From NCBI GenBank assembly GCA_016794035.1, contig JAEUHS010000119.1, positions 1-64,000 on the forward strand: a stretch of DNA of 64,000 bases. Direction: 5' to 3'. The position numbers and the translations under genes were made by a program. Below the pieces are notes generated by a model, which saw nothing but the letters and a program-made list of their open reading frames with translations, had not been told where the DNA came from and ran no database searches. Positions 42,165-50,721 of the stretch are shown here, one piece after another (within the stretch, counting starts at the first letter, position 1; each line of letters opens with the position of its first letter). This DNA comes from Planctomycetota bacterium (GTDB taxonomy: Bacteria; Planctomycetota; UBA1135; UBA2386).

Positions 42165-45094
42165 CAGGCCGCAGCTCGCTGGCGGTGGCCGCGGCGCTCA
42201 CGCTGACGGTGAGCGCCGTCGCGCAGCAGGCGGGGTCGCTGCGCGGCACCGTCTACGACCGCGAATTCAACGCGCCGATCGCGGACGCCCAGGTGTCGGT
42301 CGTCGAGACCGGCCAGCGCGCCGTCACCGATGCGCAGGGCGTGTTCGTGTTCGCGCAGCTGCGACCGGGAACCTACACGCTGGTGGTCGCCAAGGAGGGC
42401 TACGTGCGCCAGGTGCGCGCCGACCTGCTGATCACGGCCGGCCAGCTGACCGACCTGTCGATCCAGCTCGCCGGCGACTTCACCGACCTCGAGCCCTTCG
42501 TCGTCTCCGACGTGCTGCGCATCGGCGCCGAGGGTGACGCGGCGTTGCTCGAGCTGCGGCTCGAGAGTCCGGCCCTGGTCAACACGATCAGCTCCGACCT
42601 GATGAGCCGCGCCGGCGCCGGCGACGCCGCCAGCGCGCTGCGCCTCGTCAGCGGCGCGTCGCTGCAGGACGGCAAGACCGCGGTCATCCGCGGCCTGCCC
42701 GACCGCTACGTCAGCTCGCAGATGAACGGCGTGCGGCTGCCGTCGGCCGACGAGGACAAGCGCGCGATCGAGCTGGACCAGTTCTCGTCGGAGGTGATCT
42801 CCAGCATCCAGGTGACGAAGACCTTCACCCCCGATCAGCTCGGCGATGCATCCGGCGGCGCGGTCGACGTGCGCCTGCGCGGCGTGCCCGAGGAGCCGTT
42901 CCTGTTCAAATGGAGGCTGCAGACCAGCCACAACACCCAGGTGACGGGGCGCAGTCGCTTCCTGTCCTACCGCGGCGGCGGTCTGCACTACTTCGGCGAC
43001 CCCACCGGTTCGCGAGAACCCCAGGCGATCGGCGACAGCTGGGACGGTGCGGTCGGCGTGACGGAGACGGAGGCACCGCTCGACTACAAGTGGTCGCTGT
43101 CGACCGGTGGCAAGGTCGAACTCGCCAAGGGGCTGCGCCTCGGCGGCACGGCCAGCCTGTTCTACGAGCGCGACAGTTCGTTCGAGGACCGCGGCATCGA
43201 CGACTCGTATCAGGGCAGCACCCTGCGTGGGGCGCCGCTGGTGCCGGCCGTCAGCGGCTCGGTGCAGACGGGTGACTTCAGCACGTCGCTGCTGGACATC
43301 ACCCAGGGCAAGCAGTCCGTGCAGTGGGGCGGCCTGGGTACGCTGGGCCTCGAGACGGACGAACACGCGGTGACGTTCGTCTATCTGTCCACGCTCAGCG
43401 CCGACGACGTGGCCACCAGGGCCGACGACACGCGCGGCAAGCAGTACTTCTTCCCCGGCTACGACCCGGACGAGCCGTCGTCGCCGGGCCAGGACGGAGC
43501 CCCGTACCTGCGCCTGCAGACGCTCGAGTACACCGAGCGCCGCACGGAGACGATGCAGCTGCACGGTCTGCACCGCCTCGCCCCGCTGTCGTTGGCGAAG
43601 AAGGCGCCGGCCGAAGTCGACTGGACCATCGCCCGCAGCAGCGCGGTGCGCGACCAGCCCGACAAGCGGTTCTTCGCCACCCAATGGGCGAACGGCGCCT
43701 ACTCGCCGTTCAAGCCGGCCGCGTCGTTCCTGCTCGGCAACCTGCAGCGCACCTACAAGAAGCTGACCGAGGACAGCGACCAGCTCACGGTCGGGCTCAA
43801 GCTGCCGTTCGAGCAGTGGAGCGGCCTGAAGGGCTATCTGAAGTTCGGGTTCTTCAGCGACCACGTGGATCGCAAGTACGACCAGAACACCTTCAGCAAC
43901 TTCAACGACAACGGCATCAGCTTCCCGGGGCAGTTCGACGAACTGGACTGGAGCGCGAACTGGCCGTTCGAGAACCACCCGATCTTCACCGATGGGCTCG
44001 ACAACGGCATCGACGAGGGCACCGACGTCGACTACGTGGGCACGCAGAAGGTGCGCGCCACCTACGCGATGATCGACCTGCCGCTGGCGCGGTCGCTGAA
44101 CCTGATCGGCGGCGTGCGCTGGGAGTCGACCAGGGTCGGCGTGACGCTGACGCCGGAACCGGGCGCCACGTGGCTGCCGGAGGGGCAGAGCCAGGAGACG
44201 GCCCTGAATCCGGGCGATGCCGACGTCGACTTCCAGTCGCACGACGTGCTGCCGTCGGCCGCGCTGGTGTTCCGCCCGCTGGACGCGGTCACGCTGCGCG
44301 CGGCCTACAACGAGACCATCGCGCGGCAGACGTTCAAGGAGCTGACGCCGATCCTGAACCAGGAGTACCTCGGCGGCCCGGTGTTCGTCGGCAACCCGAA
44401 CCTGAAGATCAGCAACGTCCGCAACTACGACCTGCGGCTCGACGTCACGCCGCTCGAGGGCAGCCTGTTGTCGGCATCGTGGTTCCGCAAGGACATCGAG
44501 AACCCGATCGAATACGTCGAGCGCTCGGTGACGTTCAGCTTCACGTTCCCCGTCAACTACCCGCGCGGGCGCCTGTCGGGGCTCGAGTTCGAGGCCCGGC
44601 AGGAGCTGGCCCCGCTGTGGGAGCCGCTCGCGGGACTGGAGGTCGGCGGCAACCTGACGTTGATCGACAGCACGGTCAACCTGCCGGACAGCGAGATCCT
44701 GACCTTCGAGTCGCTGTACGGCGAACGACCGCGCGGCTCGCGCGACATGACCAGCGCGCCGGACTACCTCTACAACCTGTTCCTCACCTACGACGTCGCG
44801 GCCACCGGCACCCAGCTCGGCATCTTCTACACCGCGCAGGGCGACACCCTGTTGATCGGCTCCTCGGCGGAGAGCATTCCCGCCACCTACCTGACCCGCT
44901 TCGGCACCCTGAACCTGAGCCTGTCGCAGCAGCTGGGCAGCGGGATCCGGCTCGCGTTCGCCGCCAAGAACCTCACCGACGCCGAACGACGCGAGGTCTA
45001 CCGCTCGGACTACGTCAACGGCGACGTGCTGCGTCGCTTCGGCACCGACGGCATCGAGTACTCCCTGTCGCTCGGCGGCGAATACCACTTCTGA
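42158..45094 (+). CDS. TonB-dependent receptor with N-terminal carboxypeptidase-regulatory domain
   Basis: A 978-residue outer-membrane protein. Residues 1-23 are a signal peptide ending SAVAQQ. Residues about 26-110 are a carboxypeptidase-regulatory-like domain (GSLRGTVYDREFNAPIADAQ). A TonB-box-like EPFVVSDV follows near residue 114. The plug runs from about 128 to 250 with VIRGLPDRYVSSQMNGVRLP and GDASGGAVDVRLRG. The remainder is a 22-strand barrel with the strong terminal strand YSLSLGGEYHF. The start is TTG 42158, inside the stop of the preceding gene. Substrate import (or export) is energised by the TonB system encoded just downstream. The cargo is unknown. Confidence 0.9.
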   Translation: MVAGRSSLAVAAALTLTVSAVAQQAGSLRGTVYDREFNAPIADAQVSVVETGQRAVTDAQGVFVFAQLRPGTYTLVVAKEGYVRQVRADLLITAGQLTDLSIQLAGDFTDLEPFVVSDVLRIGAEGDAALLELRLESPALVNTISSDLMSRAGAGDAASALRLVSGASLQDGKTAVIRGLPDRYVSSQMNGVRLPSADEDKRAIELDQFSSEVISSIQVTKTFTPDQLGDASGGAVDVRLRGVPEEPFLFKWRLQTSHNTQVTGRSRFLSYRGGGLHYFGDPTGSREPQAIGDSWDGAVGVTETEAPLDYKWSLSTGGKVELAKGLRLGGTASLFYERDSSFEDRGIDDSYQGSTLRGAPLVPAVSGSVQTGDFSTSLLDITQGKQSVQWGGLGTLGLETDEHAVTFVYLSTLSADDVATRADDTRGKQYFFPGYDPDEPSSPGQDGAPYLRLQTLEYTERRTETMQLHGLHRLAPLSLAKKAPAEVDWTIARSSAVRDQPDKRFFATQWANGAYSPFKPAASFLLGNLQRTYKKLTEDSDQLTVGLKLPFEQWSGLKGYLKFGFFSDHVDRKYDQNTFSNFNDNGISFPGQFDELDWSANWPFENHPIFTDGLDNGIDEGTDVDYVGTQKVRATYAMIDLPLARSLNLIGGVRWESTRVGVTLTPEPGATWLPEGQSQETALNPGDADVDFQSHDVLPSAALVFRPLDAVTLRAAYNETIARQTFKELTPILNQEYLGGPVFVGNPNLKISNVRNYDLRLDVTPLEGSLLSASWFRKDIENPIEYVERSVTFSFTFPVNYPRGRLSGLEFEARQELAPLWEPLAGLEVGGNLTLIDSTVNLPDSEILTFESLYGERPRGSRDMTSAPDYLYNLFLTYDVAATGTQLGIFYTAQGDTLLIGSSAESIPATYLTRFGTLNLSLSQQLGSGIRLAFAAKNLTDAERREVYRSDYVNGDVLRRFGTDGIEYSLSLGGEYHF

Positions 45095-45096
45095 CC

Positions 45097-45936
45097 ATGC
45101 ACACCCTTCGTCGCACCCATTCACAATCCGCCATGAACAGCATCCCAGGAATCCGGCGCGGCTCGGTCGGCCGGTTCGTCTCGTCGTGCCTGATGGCCGC
45201 CTTGCTGCTGTCCGCACTCGCGCCGGCACAGCAGGTGGTCGGTCCCGATCTCGACGCCACGCGCGCGGCGTTGGAGCAGTGGACCGAAGCCAGCCGGCTC
45301 GTGTCGCAGGAGAAGAAGGACTGGCAGCTCGGCAGGGAGACGCTACGCGACCGCATCGACCTGCTGCGGCGCGAGATCGCGGCGATGGAGACGCGCATCG
45401 CCGACGCCAGCGCCAGCATCGCCGAGGCCGACCGGAAGCGCGGCGAGCTGGTGGCCGAGGACGAGCAGCGCAAGACGACCGAGGCGATGCTGGTCCAGCG
45501 CGTGAGCCAGCTCGAGCACAGCGTGCTGACGCTGCTGCCGCGTCTGCCCGAGCCACTGCGCGAGCAGATCAAGCCCGTGAGCCAGCTGCTGCCGACGCAG
45601 CCGGAGGAGGCCAGGCAGCGCATCGACGAGCGCTATCGCAACGTGCTCTACGTCTGCAAGCAGATCCACAAGTGGAACCGTGAGGTCACCCTGAAGAGCG
45701 AGGTCCACACGCAGCCCAACGGCACCAGCGTCGAGGTCGCGGTGATGTACGTCGGCATCGGCCAGGGCTACTACGTCAGCGGTGACAGCAGGGTCGCGGG
45801 CAGCGGCACCGCGACGCCGGCAGGGTGGGTCTGGACGCCCAACAACGAGCTGGCTGCCGACATCCAGCTGGCGATCGCGATCCTGAAGAACGAGAAGGTG
45901 GCCGCCTTCGTGCGACTGCCGGTGCAGATCCTGTGA
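45097..45936 (+). CDS. DUF3450-type periplasmic coiled-coil protein
   Basis: A 279-residue protein with a signal peptide (SSCLMAALLLSALAPAQQ) and a long coiled coil from about residue 50 to 140 (LRDRIDLLRREIAAMETRI and similar). The C-terminal beta-rich domain reads VEVAVMYVGIGQGYYVSGD and AGWVWTPNNELAADIQLAI, the DUF3450 pattern. In Vibrio-type TonB2 systems a DUF3450 gene sits beside ttpC/exbB, as here, and is thought to aid the complex. ATG 45097 and ATG 45133 are both possible starts. It is the first gene of the energising cassette after the receptor. Confidence 0.82.
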   Translation: MHTLRRTHSQSAMNSIPGIRRGSVGRFVSSCLMAALLLSALAPAQQVVGPDLDATRAALEQWTEASRLVSQEKKDWQLGRETLRDRIDLLRREIAAMETRIADASASIAEADRKRGELVAEDEQRKTTEAMLVQRVSQLEHSVLTLLPRLPEPLREQIKPVSQLLPTQPEEARQRIDERYRNVLYVCKQIHKWNREVTLKSEVHTQPNGTSVEVAVMYVGIGQGYYVSGDSRVAGSGTATPAGWVWTPNNELAADIQLAIAILKNEKVAAFVRLPVQIL

Positions 45937-45962
45937 CCGACCGCGAATCGAGGAACACTCCC

Positions 45963-47420
45963 ATGCTCATCAAGCCCTGCTCGCTCCTGTTGCCGTTCGC
46001 GATCGGCCTGCTGATCGGTGCCGCCGACGCCCAGGCTCCCCTGCCGCAGGACCGGCCGTCGTTCGACACCGTGGCCGCCGACGTGCAGCGTCAGCTCGCG
46101 CAAAGCCTCGCCGAGCTCGCCACGCTGCGCGAACGGATCGCCGCCGAGAAGCTGCCGATGGACCGCGAACTGCGTGAGGCCGAGGCCGACCTGCAGGCGG
46201 TGCGGACCCGCTTCCAGGAAGTGTCCCGCACGCTCGAGCTCCGGTCACTGGACCTGAACAACCTGCGTGTCGACATCGACAAGCGACGCGACCAGGCGAC
46301 CTATCTCGGCAACGTGCTCGGCGAGTACATCCGCGAGATCGCATCGGGCATGCACATCACCGAACTGCAGCGCTACGACGGCGAACTGAACGCGGTCAAG
46401 CTCGCGCAGGAAAACACGTCGATGCCCGAGAGCGACGTGCTGGCCGCCCAGATCGGTTTCGTCGCGACGTCGATCGTGCGGTTGCACGACGTGCTCGGCG
46501 GCACGCGCTTCGAGGGCTCCGCAGTGGACGGCACCGGCCTGGTCAAGCCGGGCACGTTCGTGCTGGTCGGCCCGGCGGCGTTGTTCCGCGCCGCCGACGG
46601 GTCCGTGATCGGCGCCGCCGAGCAGCGCATCGGTTCGCTGGAGCCGACCGTCGAATCGTTCAGCGAGCAGGCGGACCGGGAGTCGGCGGCGCAAATGGTG
46701 CTCGGCACCGGCGGACGCTTCCCGTTCGACCCGACGTTGGGCAGCGCGCAGAAGATCGCCGACACCAAGGAGACGCTGCTGCAGCACTTCCAGAAGGGCG
46801 GACCGGTCATGTACCCGATCGCGGCCCTCGCGACCGCGGCGTTGATCGTCGTGCTGCTGAAGTGGCTGTCGATGCTGCGGGTGCGCCGGCCATCGCGCAA
46901 GCTCGTCGACGAACTGCTGGAGCACGTCGAGGCCGGTGACCAGGCGGCGGCGATCGAGCAGGCCGAGGTCGTCGGCGGCCCCGTCGGCGCGATGCTGCTC
47001 GCCGGCGCCGAACGCGTCGGCGAGCCGCGTGAACTGGTCGAGGAGGTCATGTTCGAGCAGGTGCTGTCGACGCGGCTGCGTCTGCAGGGCTGGCTGCCGT
47101 TCGTCGCCATCGCCGCCACGTCGGCCCCGCTGCTCGGTCTGCTCGGCACCGTCACCGGCATCATGCGAACGTTCACGCTGATGACCGTGTCCGCCAGCGG
47201 CGACGCGAAGGCGCTGTCCAGCGGCATCTCGGAGGCGCTGATCACGACCGAGTTCGGCCTGGTGGTCGCGATCCCGTCACTGCTGCTGCACGCGTTCCTG
47301 TCACGGCGCGCGCGCAGCATCGTCGACGAGATGGAGAAGGCGGCGATCGCGTTCCTGAACCGCATGCGATCCCGGGCCTCGAGCCACGAGCCCGATCCCG
47401 CGCAGATCGAGGTCGCCTGA
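45963..47420 (+). CDS. Large ExbB/TolQ-family protein with periplasmic coiled coil (TtpC-like)
   Basis: A 485-residue protein. Residues 1-24 form a signal peptide and residues 30-130 a coiled coil (LAELATLRERIAAEKLP). A transmembrane helix lies near residue 285 (YPIAALATAALIVVLL). The MotA/TolQ/ExbB channel domain then occupies residues 300-470 with PLLGLLGTVTGIMRTF and ALITTEFGLVVAIPSLLL. The signature Thr and Gly residues are conserved. This long form matches TtpC of TonB2 systems, which works with a second, ordinary ExbB and ExbD. The short ExbB gene begins 3 bp after its stop codon. Confidence 0.9.
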   Translation: MLIKPCSLLLPFAIGLLIGAADAQAPLPQDRPSFDTVAADVQRQLAQSLAELATLRERIAAEKLPMDRELREAEADLQAVRTRFQEVSRTLELRSLDLNNLRVDIDKRRDQATYLGNVLGEYIREIASGMHITELQRYDGELNAVKLAQENTSMPESDVLAAQIGFVATSIVRLHDVLGGTRFEGSAVDGTGLVKPGTFVLVGPAALFRAADGSVIGAAEQRIGSLEPTVESFSEQADRESAAQMVLGTGGRFPFDPTLGSAQKIADTKETLLQHFQKGGPVMYPIAALATAALIVVLLKWLSMLRVRRPSRKLVDELLEHVEAGDQAAAIEQAEVVGGPVGAMLLAGAERVGEPRELVEEVMFEQVLSTRLRLQGWLPFVAIAATSAPLLGLLGTVTGIMRTFTLMTVSASGDAKALSSGISEALITTEFGLVVAIPSLLLHAFLSRRARSIVDEMEKAAIAFLNRMRSRASSHEPDPAQIEVA

Positions 47421-47423
47421 GCC

Positions 47424-48080
47424 ATGGTCTCGCTCGTGGAACCGACTTCCGTCGTCGACGCGTTCGCCAGCTTGTGGCAGGAGGCCATGCGCGTCTGGTA
47501 CGACGGCGGCTGGGCGATGATCGCGATCGCCGGCAACGCGCTGCTGATGTTCGGCCTCGGCGTCGACATGTGGCTGCGCCTGCAGGCCAAGGGCTTCCGG
47601 TCGGTGCCGGAGAAGATCTGGCGCCTGTGGATCGAGCATGCGAAGCACCGGGAGGGCAAGATCGGCCGCCTGCTGGACAGCGTCACCGGCGTCGAGTCCA
47701 TCGCGCAGTCGGCCGCCGTGTTCCAGGGCATCCGCGCGGCCGAGATCGCGCCGTTCGCGCGTGACCTGAAGGTGATGAAGGTCTGTGTCGCCGCCGGGCC
47801 GCTGCTGGGCCTGTTCGGCACCGTCACCGGCATGCTGGCGACGTTCGGCGCGCTGGCGAGCGGATCGGGCGGCGAGAAGACCATGAGCGCGGTCGCGAAG
47901 GGCATCTCGGAGGCGCTGATCACCACCGAGACCGGCCTCGTGGTCGCGCTGCCGGGCCTGTTCTTCCAGTACCAGCTGACCCGGCACAAGGAGCGCTACT
48001 CGGCGTTCCTCGCCCACCTCGAGACCGTCTGCACGCAACACCTCTACCGCCGTCTGCGCCGCGACACGACGGCGGCCTGA
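47424..48080 (+). CDS. exbB: ExbB/TolQ/MotA-family proton channel subunit
   Basis: A 218-residue inner-membrane protein of standard ExbB length with three transmembrane helices. The first is WAMIAIAGNALLMFGLGVDM; the core motif is AAGPLLGLFGTVTGMLATF and the second channel helix carries ISEALITTETGLVVALPGLF. ExbB and ExbD form the proton-driven motor that energises TonB. It follows the long ExbB at 3 bp and precedes exbD at 20 bp. Confidence 0.94.
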   Translation: MVSLVEPTSVVDAFASLWQEAMRVWYDGGWAMIAIAGNALLMFGLGVDMWLRLQAKGFRSVPEKIWRLWIEHAKHREGKIGRLLDSVTGVESIAQSAAVFQGIRAAEIAPFARDLKVMKVCVAAGPLLGLFGTVTGMLATFGALASGSGGEKTMSAVAKGISEALITTETGLVVALPGLFFQYQLTRHKERYSAFLAHLETVCTQHLYRRLRRDTTAA

Positions 48081-48100
48081 ACCCCGAACCGAGAGACATC

Positions 48101-48529
48101 ATGGGACGCTTCCGCGAAACTCCGGCCGACGACACCTCGGAAGGCGGCATCGACATGTCGCCGATGATCGACTGTGTCTTCATCCTGCTGATCTTCTTCA
48201 TCGTCACCACGACCTTCGTCGAGGAGACCGGTGTCGAGGTCGACAAGCCGCAGGCGGCATCCTCGGTCAACCTGCAGAAGAACAGCATCCTGCTGGCGTT
48301 GACGGCCAACGGCGACGTCGTCTACGGCGGCAAGAACATCGGCATCCAGGGCGTGCAGCAGCTGGTGCGGCGCATGGTGCAGAAGGAGAAGGGCGACGAG
48401 CTGCCGGTCATCGTCCAGGCCGACTCGGCGGCGCCGTCGGGTCTGCTGGTGCGCATCGTCGACGAGTGCAAGCTCGGCGGCGCCAAGCGCGTCAACGTCG
48501 CCACCAGCCGCACCGCCACGCGAGGGTGA
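48101..48529 (+). CDS. exbD: ExbD/TolR-family motor subunit
   Basis: A 142-residue protein with one transmembrane helix. The essential proton-accepting Asp is in IDMSPMIDCVFILLIFFIV, followed by a small periplasmic domain (NSILLALTANGDVVYGG and QADSAAPSGLLVRIVDECK). Length is normal. Its stop overlaps the tonB start as GTGA. Confidence 0.95.
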   Translation: MGRFRETPADDTSEGGIDMSPMIDCVFILLIFFIVTTTFVEETGVEVDKPQAASSVNLQKNSILLALTANGDVVYGGKNIGIQGVQQLVRRMVQKEKGDELPVIVQADSAAPSGLLVRIVDECKLGGAKRVNVATSRTATRG

Positions 48530-49194
48530 CCGCCGTGGACACGCAGCGACCACCTTCTTCGTTCCTGCGCTTCGGTCGCACCCTGCTGGTCGTCACCGGC
48601 GCGCTGCTGCTGTCGTTGGCGTGCTTCCTGGTGCTGCCGCTGCTGCAGGCGATCGGCAGCAAGCCGGTGATGGACCTTGACGTCAGGCCGTTCCAGACCG
48701 CCGAGCTGCCGCCGCCGCCGGTCGCCGAGGAGGAGCAGAAGAAGGAAGAGCCCAAGCCGGAGGAGAAGCCGCAGCTCGACGAGGAGGCGCCACCGCTCGA
48801 CCTCGCGCAGCTCGAGATGGCGCTGAACGCCGGCATGGGCGACGGCGCGCTCGGCGGCGACTTCGTGGTCAAGATCCAGGGGCTCGGTGGCGTCGGCGAA
48901 GGCGTCGACGCGTTGTTCTCGCTGAACGACCTCGACCAGAAGCCGCGCGCCGTGCACCAGCCGCAGCCGGTGCTGACCGCGGCGCTGCGCAAGAAGATGC
49001 CGGCCAAGGTGACCGTGCTGTTCATCGTCGACCAGAGCGGTCGCGTCGAGAGCCCGATCGTGCAGAGCTCGTCGGACCCGGCGTTCGAGGCGGCGGTGCT
49101 GTCGGCGATCAAGCAGTGGAAGTTCGAACCAGGCAAGCGCGACGGGCAACCGGTCCGGTCGCGCATGCGCCAGCCGTTCCAATTCGAAGGATGA
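48526..49194 (+). CDS. tonB: TonB energy-transducing protein
   Basis: A 222-residue protein. One N-terminal transmembrane helix (LLVVTGALLLSLACFLVLPL) is followed by a Pro/Glu/Lys-rich stalk (AELPPPPVAEEEQKKEEP). The C-terminal TonB domain is VTVLFIVDQSGRVESPIVQS and AVLSAIKQWKFEPGKRDG, which contacts the receptor TonB box. The start is GTG 48526, overlapping the exbD stop; GTG 48535 is an alternative. The stalk is short, as in TonB2-type proteins. Confidence 0.92.
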   Translation: MTAVDTQRPPSSFLRFGRTLLVVTGALLLSLACFLVLPLLQAIGSKPVMDLDVRPFQTAELPPPPVAEEEQKKEEPKPEEKPQLDEEAPPLDLAQLEMALNAGMGDGALGGDFVVKIQGLGGVGEGVDALFSLNDLDQKPRAVHQPQPVLTAALRKKMPAKVTVLFIVDQSGRVESPIVQSSSDPAFEAAVLSAIKQWKFEPGKRDGQPVRSRMRQPFQFEG

Positions 49195-49199
49195 CAACG

Positions 49200-50654
49200 A
49201 TGCGCCTCTCTTCCGTCTGTGTGCTGCTGCTGCCGCTCTGGTGCAGTTGTGTCTCGCCGAGTGCGGCGAAGGTCACGGATTCCGCGGTCGGCGTCGCCGA
49301 GCCGGAGCCCGTCGCCGCGGCACCGCAAGGTCCCGTGGCCATGCCGGCGTCGGCGACCGACGCTCCGCAGCTGGCGATCTGGCGCGATCCGGTCTTCCAG
49401 CAGCGTTTCGCCGAGAGCTACCTGGCCGAGACCGACATCGAGCCGCCGCCGCTGACCGACGACGAGCGCGAGGTCATGCAGGAGGTCGTGGGTCTGCGCG
49501 CCGACAACCAGCTCGACCAGGCGATCGCCCTGATGCGGGAACGCGCCGGGCCGAAGGCGAACGCGGTGTTCGACCTGACGCTGGCCAAGCTGCTGCTGGA
49601 GCGCGAGCGCAACGAAGAGGCCGCGGCCGCCTATCGCGTGGCGGTCGAGAAGTGTCCGAAGTTCCGCCGCGCCTGGAACGACCTCGGCCTGATCCACTAC
49701 CGCCAGGGCGACCACAAGGCCGCCGCGCAGGCGTTCGGCAGGGTCGTCGAACTGGGCGGTGCGAGCCCGATGATCTACGGTCTGCTCGGCTTCGCGCACG
49801 CGAACAACGACGACGCGCTCGCCGCCGAGTCCGCGTTCCGCATGGCGTCGATGCTGGATCCGGCGACCGTCGACTGGCGCATGGGGCTGGCGCACAGCCT
49901 GTTCAAGCAGCGCCGTTTCGCCGAGGCTGCGAGCCTGTTCGGTGCGCTGATCGCGCAGCAGCCCGATCGCGGCGACCTGTGGCTGCGCCAGGCGCAGGCG
50001 TACCTCGGCATGAACGAGACCGGCAAGGCGGCCGAGAACCTCGAACTGGTCGATCGCCTCGGCCAGTCGACCGCCGAGACGCTGGACACGCTCGGCAACA
50101 TCTACGTCAACGACGAGCTGTACGATCTCGCCGCAGGCGCCTACGAGCGCGCGATCCACAAGGACGGCAAGGGCGGCCTCGCGATCGCGTTGCGGGCGGC
50201 GAAGGCGTTCGGGGCCCGCAGCGCGACCGCCGAGACGCAGCGCATGCTCGACAGCATCGCGGCGATGCCGGCGGACCAGATCGACGCGGCGACCAGGAAG
50301 GACTTGCTGCGGCTGCGCGCCCGCATCGCCCTTGCCAGTGGCGGCGGCGAAGAGGAGGCGAAGGTGCTCGAACAGATCGTCGCGATGGATCCGCTCGATG
50401 GCGACGCGCTGATCAAGCTGGGCCAGTACTACCAGCGCAAGGGCCAGATCGAGGACGCCGTGTTCCGCTTCGAGCGCGCCGCGGGCATCGCCGAGTTCGA
50501 GGCCGACGCCAAGGTGCGCCACGCGCAGTTGCTGGTCGGGCAGGGCAAGTACGGCGAAGCGCTGCCGCTGCTGCGGCGCGCGCAGGCGCTGCAGCCGCGT
50601 GACAACATCCGGCAGTATCTCGAGCAGGTGGAACGCGCCGCACAGGGTCGGTGA
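49200..50654 (+). CDS. TPR-repeat protein closing the TonB operon
   Basis: A 484-residue protein with a hydrophobic N-terminal signal (LSSVCVLLLPLWCSCV), possibly a lipoprotein although the lipobox is atypical. From about residue 95 on it consists of tandem tetratricopeptide repeats such as AWNDLGLIHYRQGDHKAAAQ and LGNIYVNDELYDLAAGAYER. TPR proteins also close TonB2 operons of Vibrio and relatives and are assumed to be periplasmic helpers. GAAGG at 49186-49190 is well placed for ATG 49200; an ATG at 49191 overlaps the tonB stop. Confidence 0.85.
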   Translation: MRLSSVCVLLLPLWCSCVSPSAAKVTDSAVGVAEPEPVAAAPQGPVAMPASATDAPQLAIWRDPVFQQRFAESYLAETDIEPPPLTDDEREVMQEVVGLRADNQLDQAIALMRERAGPKANAVFDLTLAKLLLERERNEEAAAAYRVAVEKCPKFRRAWNDLGLIHYRQGDHKAAAQAFGRVVELGGASPMIYGLLGFAHANNDDALAAESAFRMASMLDPATVDWRMGLAHSLFKQRRFAEAASLFGALIAQQPDRGDLWLRQAQAYLGMNETGKAAENLELVDRLGQSTAETLDTLGNIYVNDELYDLAAGAYERAIHKDGKGGLAIALRAAKAFGARSATAETQRMLDSIAAMPADQIDAATRKDLLRLRARIALASGGGEEEAKVLEQIVAMDPLDGDALIKLGQYYQRKGQIEDAVFRFERAAGIAEFEADAKVRHAQLLVGQGKYGEALPLLRRAQALQPRDNIRQYLEQVERAAQGR

Positions 50655-50660
50655 GACATC

Positions 50661-50680
50661 GCGGCGCGGATTCGCGCCGC
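50661..50680. terminator. Perfect hairpin between convergent genes
   Basis: GCGGCGCG pairs with CGCGCCGC around a GATT loop, 6 nt after the TPR gene stop. There is no T-tract. The acyl-CoA dehydrogenase gene ends on the other side, so it may serve both. Confidence 0.45.
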
Positions 50681-50721
50681 GCTCGCTCGCGCAGCGCCAC
50701 GGCGCGTCCCGACTGTCCCGG

